Positions 5,889-6,688 of a stretch of 6,688 bases of DNA are shown piece after piece (within the stretch, counting starts at the first letter, position 1; each line of letters begins with the position of its first letter). Both the position numbers and the translations under genes were made by a program. Below the pieces are notes generated by a model. It had not been told where the DNA came from and did no database searches. It saw only the letters and a list, made by a program, of their open reading frames with translations. Origin of the DNA: Gammaproteobacteria bacterium (GTDB lineage: Bacteria; Pseudomonadota; Gammaproteobacteria; Methylococcales; Methylomonadaceae); the NCBI GenBank assembly GCA_024276805.1, contig JAJRWJ010000258.1, positions 1 through 6,688 on the forward strand. The letters run 5' to 3'.

Positions 5889-6599
5889 TTATCCCTCCGA
5901 GCCCGATTCAGACCCGGGTTCCGGCCTGTCGTCCAGAAGAAAATACCGATAACAGATGGCTCCCATCAGGAACCCCCCCAGATGCCCCCACCAGGCAACA
6001 TCGGCAAACCCCTGATTGACAAAAGTATCGGTAACGTTTTTCAGTTGTATGATCACCCAGAACCCCAGAAAGGCGATGGCCGGCACTTCAAAGAAAATAG
6101 GCAGAAAAAACAGGGGAATCCAGATAATAATCCGCGCATAGGGATAAAGAAAGAAATACGCTCCCAGAATTCCGGCAATCGCCCCCGACGCGCCAACCAC
6201 CGGAATGGTCGAATCGGCATTGAAAGTGTATTGCAGAAAAGCTGCGGTCAGGCCGCAAAGAAAATAGAACGCGATGAACCGGATCCGTCCCATGCGGTCT
6301 TCGATGTTGTCAGCGAAAATCCACAGGAACAGCATGTTCATGATGATATGCATCCACCCGCCATGCAAGAACATACTGGTCACAAAAGACAGATAATGGT
6401 CATCGGAAAAGCCCACATGTGCGGCCCAGGCAGGATGGCTGTAGCGGGCGGCGACCATCCCGTAAAGAAACACAAATGTCTGTTTCATACTGGCCGGCAT
6501 AAACAACATAATGACAAAAACGGCAATGTTTATTGCCATCGATGTCCAGGTCATGACTGGACGGTTATAGCAGGGAATCGAATCACGGATCGGGATCAT
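5889..6599 (-). CDS. Rhomboid family intramembrane serine protease
   Basis: This polytopic inner-membrane protease cuts substrates within or near their membrane helices; its substrates here are unknown. The 236-residue product has about six membrane helices, roughly at 17-35, 72-97, 106-126, 136-153, 157-186 and 203-222. The catalytic serine is Ser138 in GASGAIAG and the catalytic histidine is His206 in WWGHLGGFLMG. His84 and Asn88 in HIIMN provide the oxyanion-hole side chains, so the enzyme should be active. It lacks the N-terminal cytoplasmic domain of GlpG. The start MIPIRDSIP matches a common N-terminus in this family and supports ATG 6597-6599, although no clear ribosome-binding site precedes it. 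The start lies 2 nt after the upstream stop codon, which suggests translational coupling. The tail is acidic and Gly/Ser-rich (DDRPEPGSESGSEG). Confidence 0.93.
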   Translation of the reverse strand: MIPIRDSIPCYNRPVMTWTSMAINIAVFVIMLFMPASMKQTFVFLYGMVAARYSHPAWAAHVGFSDDHYLSFVTSMFLHGGWMHIIMNMLFLWIFADNIEDRMGRIRFIAFYFLCGLTAAFLQYTFNADSTIPVVGASGAIAGILGAYFFLYPYARIIIWIPLFFLPIFFEVPAIAFLGFWVIIQLKNVTDTFVNQGFADVAWWGHLGGFLMGAICYRYFLLDDRPEPGSESGSEG

Positions 6600-6601
6600 A
6601 A

Positions 6602-6688
6602 TTATTTACTGGAGGTCAATTTACGAAAATTCAACAGAATGTCGGTAACTCCGACACAGGCCAATCCGACAATGACATAATGCGGGGC
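6602..6688 (-). CDS. C-terminal end of an unidentified gene, cut by the window edge
   Basis: The last 28 codons of an open frame run off the right edge and end with TAA at 6602-6604. The visible residues include HYVIVGLACVGVTDILLNF and end in FRKLTSSK: a hydrophobic segment followed by a basic tail, as in the end of a membrane protein. The fragment is too short to identify. The 2-nt spacing to the rhomboid start is the main reason to believe it is a real gene in the same operon. Confidence 0.5.
   Translation of the reverse strand, partial: APHYVIVGLACVGVTDILLNFRKLTSSK

Noticed and set aside
5769..6680. A 303-codon plus-strand frame opposite the rhomboid gene
   Set aside because: The rhomboid frame has all catalytic residues and a family-typical start. 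The opposite frame has no domain and begins inside the mobile element.

Overview
The window reads as a stretch of gammaproteobacterial chromosome with a moderately GC-rich composition. The evidence is the gene order ssb – MFS transporter – divergent uvrA, which I recall from pseudomonads and related gammaproteobacteria, together with proteobacterial-type SSB and UvrA proteins. A methylotrophic or other environmental gammaproteobacterium would fit, but the genus cannot be fixed from this sequence alone.

Layout. On the minus strand, ssb (54-536) lies downstream of a 12-helix MFS transporter (664-2055, TTG start). Their 127-bp spacer holds a terminator-like inverted repeat and a candidate extended -10 promoter for ssb. 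A 76-bp divergent promoter region (2056-2131) separates the transporter from uvrA (2132-4951, plus strand), which is complete and intact at 939 residues. uvrA converges, with an 11-bp gap, on a small unrecognised membrane protein gene on the minus strand (4963-5298, possibly starting at 5454). Next is a non-coding stretch, then a complete rhomboid intramembrane serine protease gene (5889-6599, minus). The rhomboid gene begins 2 nt after the stop of a gene cut by the window edge (6602-6688, minus).

The most notable item is in the non-coding stretch. A 262-bp element at 5574-5835 has 19-bp terminal inverted repeats (18 of 19 match) and is flanked exactly by a 10-bp direct repeat, TCACCCGCGG. 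It has no transposase gene. This is the structure of a MITE, and the outer CAGGG end plus the 10-bp duplication point to the ISAs1 family. Inside it are a 111-bp nested inverted pair of CCCGGATTCCGC-type repeats and a separate perfect 9-bp hairpin.

Functionally, SSB protects single-stranded DNA and recruits repair enzymes, and UvrA is the damage sensor of nucleotide excision repair. The transporter between them has a C-terminal tail resembling a metal-binding-type fold without the cysteines, and its substrate is unknown. I found no LexA-type SOS box upstream of either repair gene. I see no phage, defence, CRISPR, tRNA or rRNA features.
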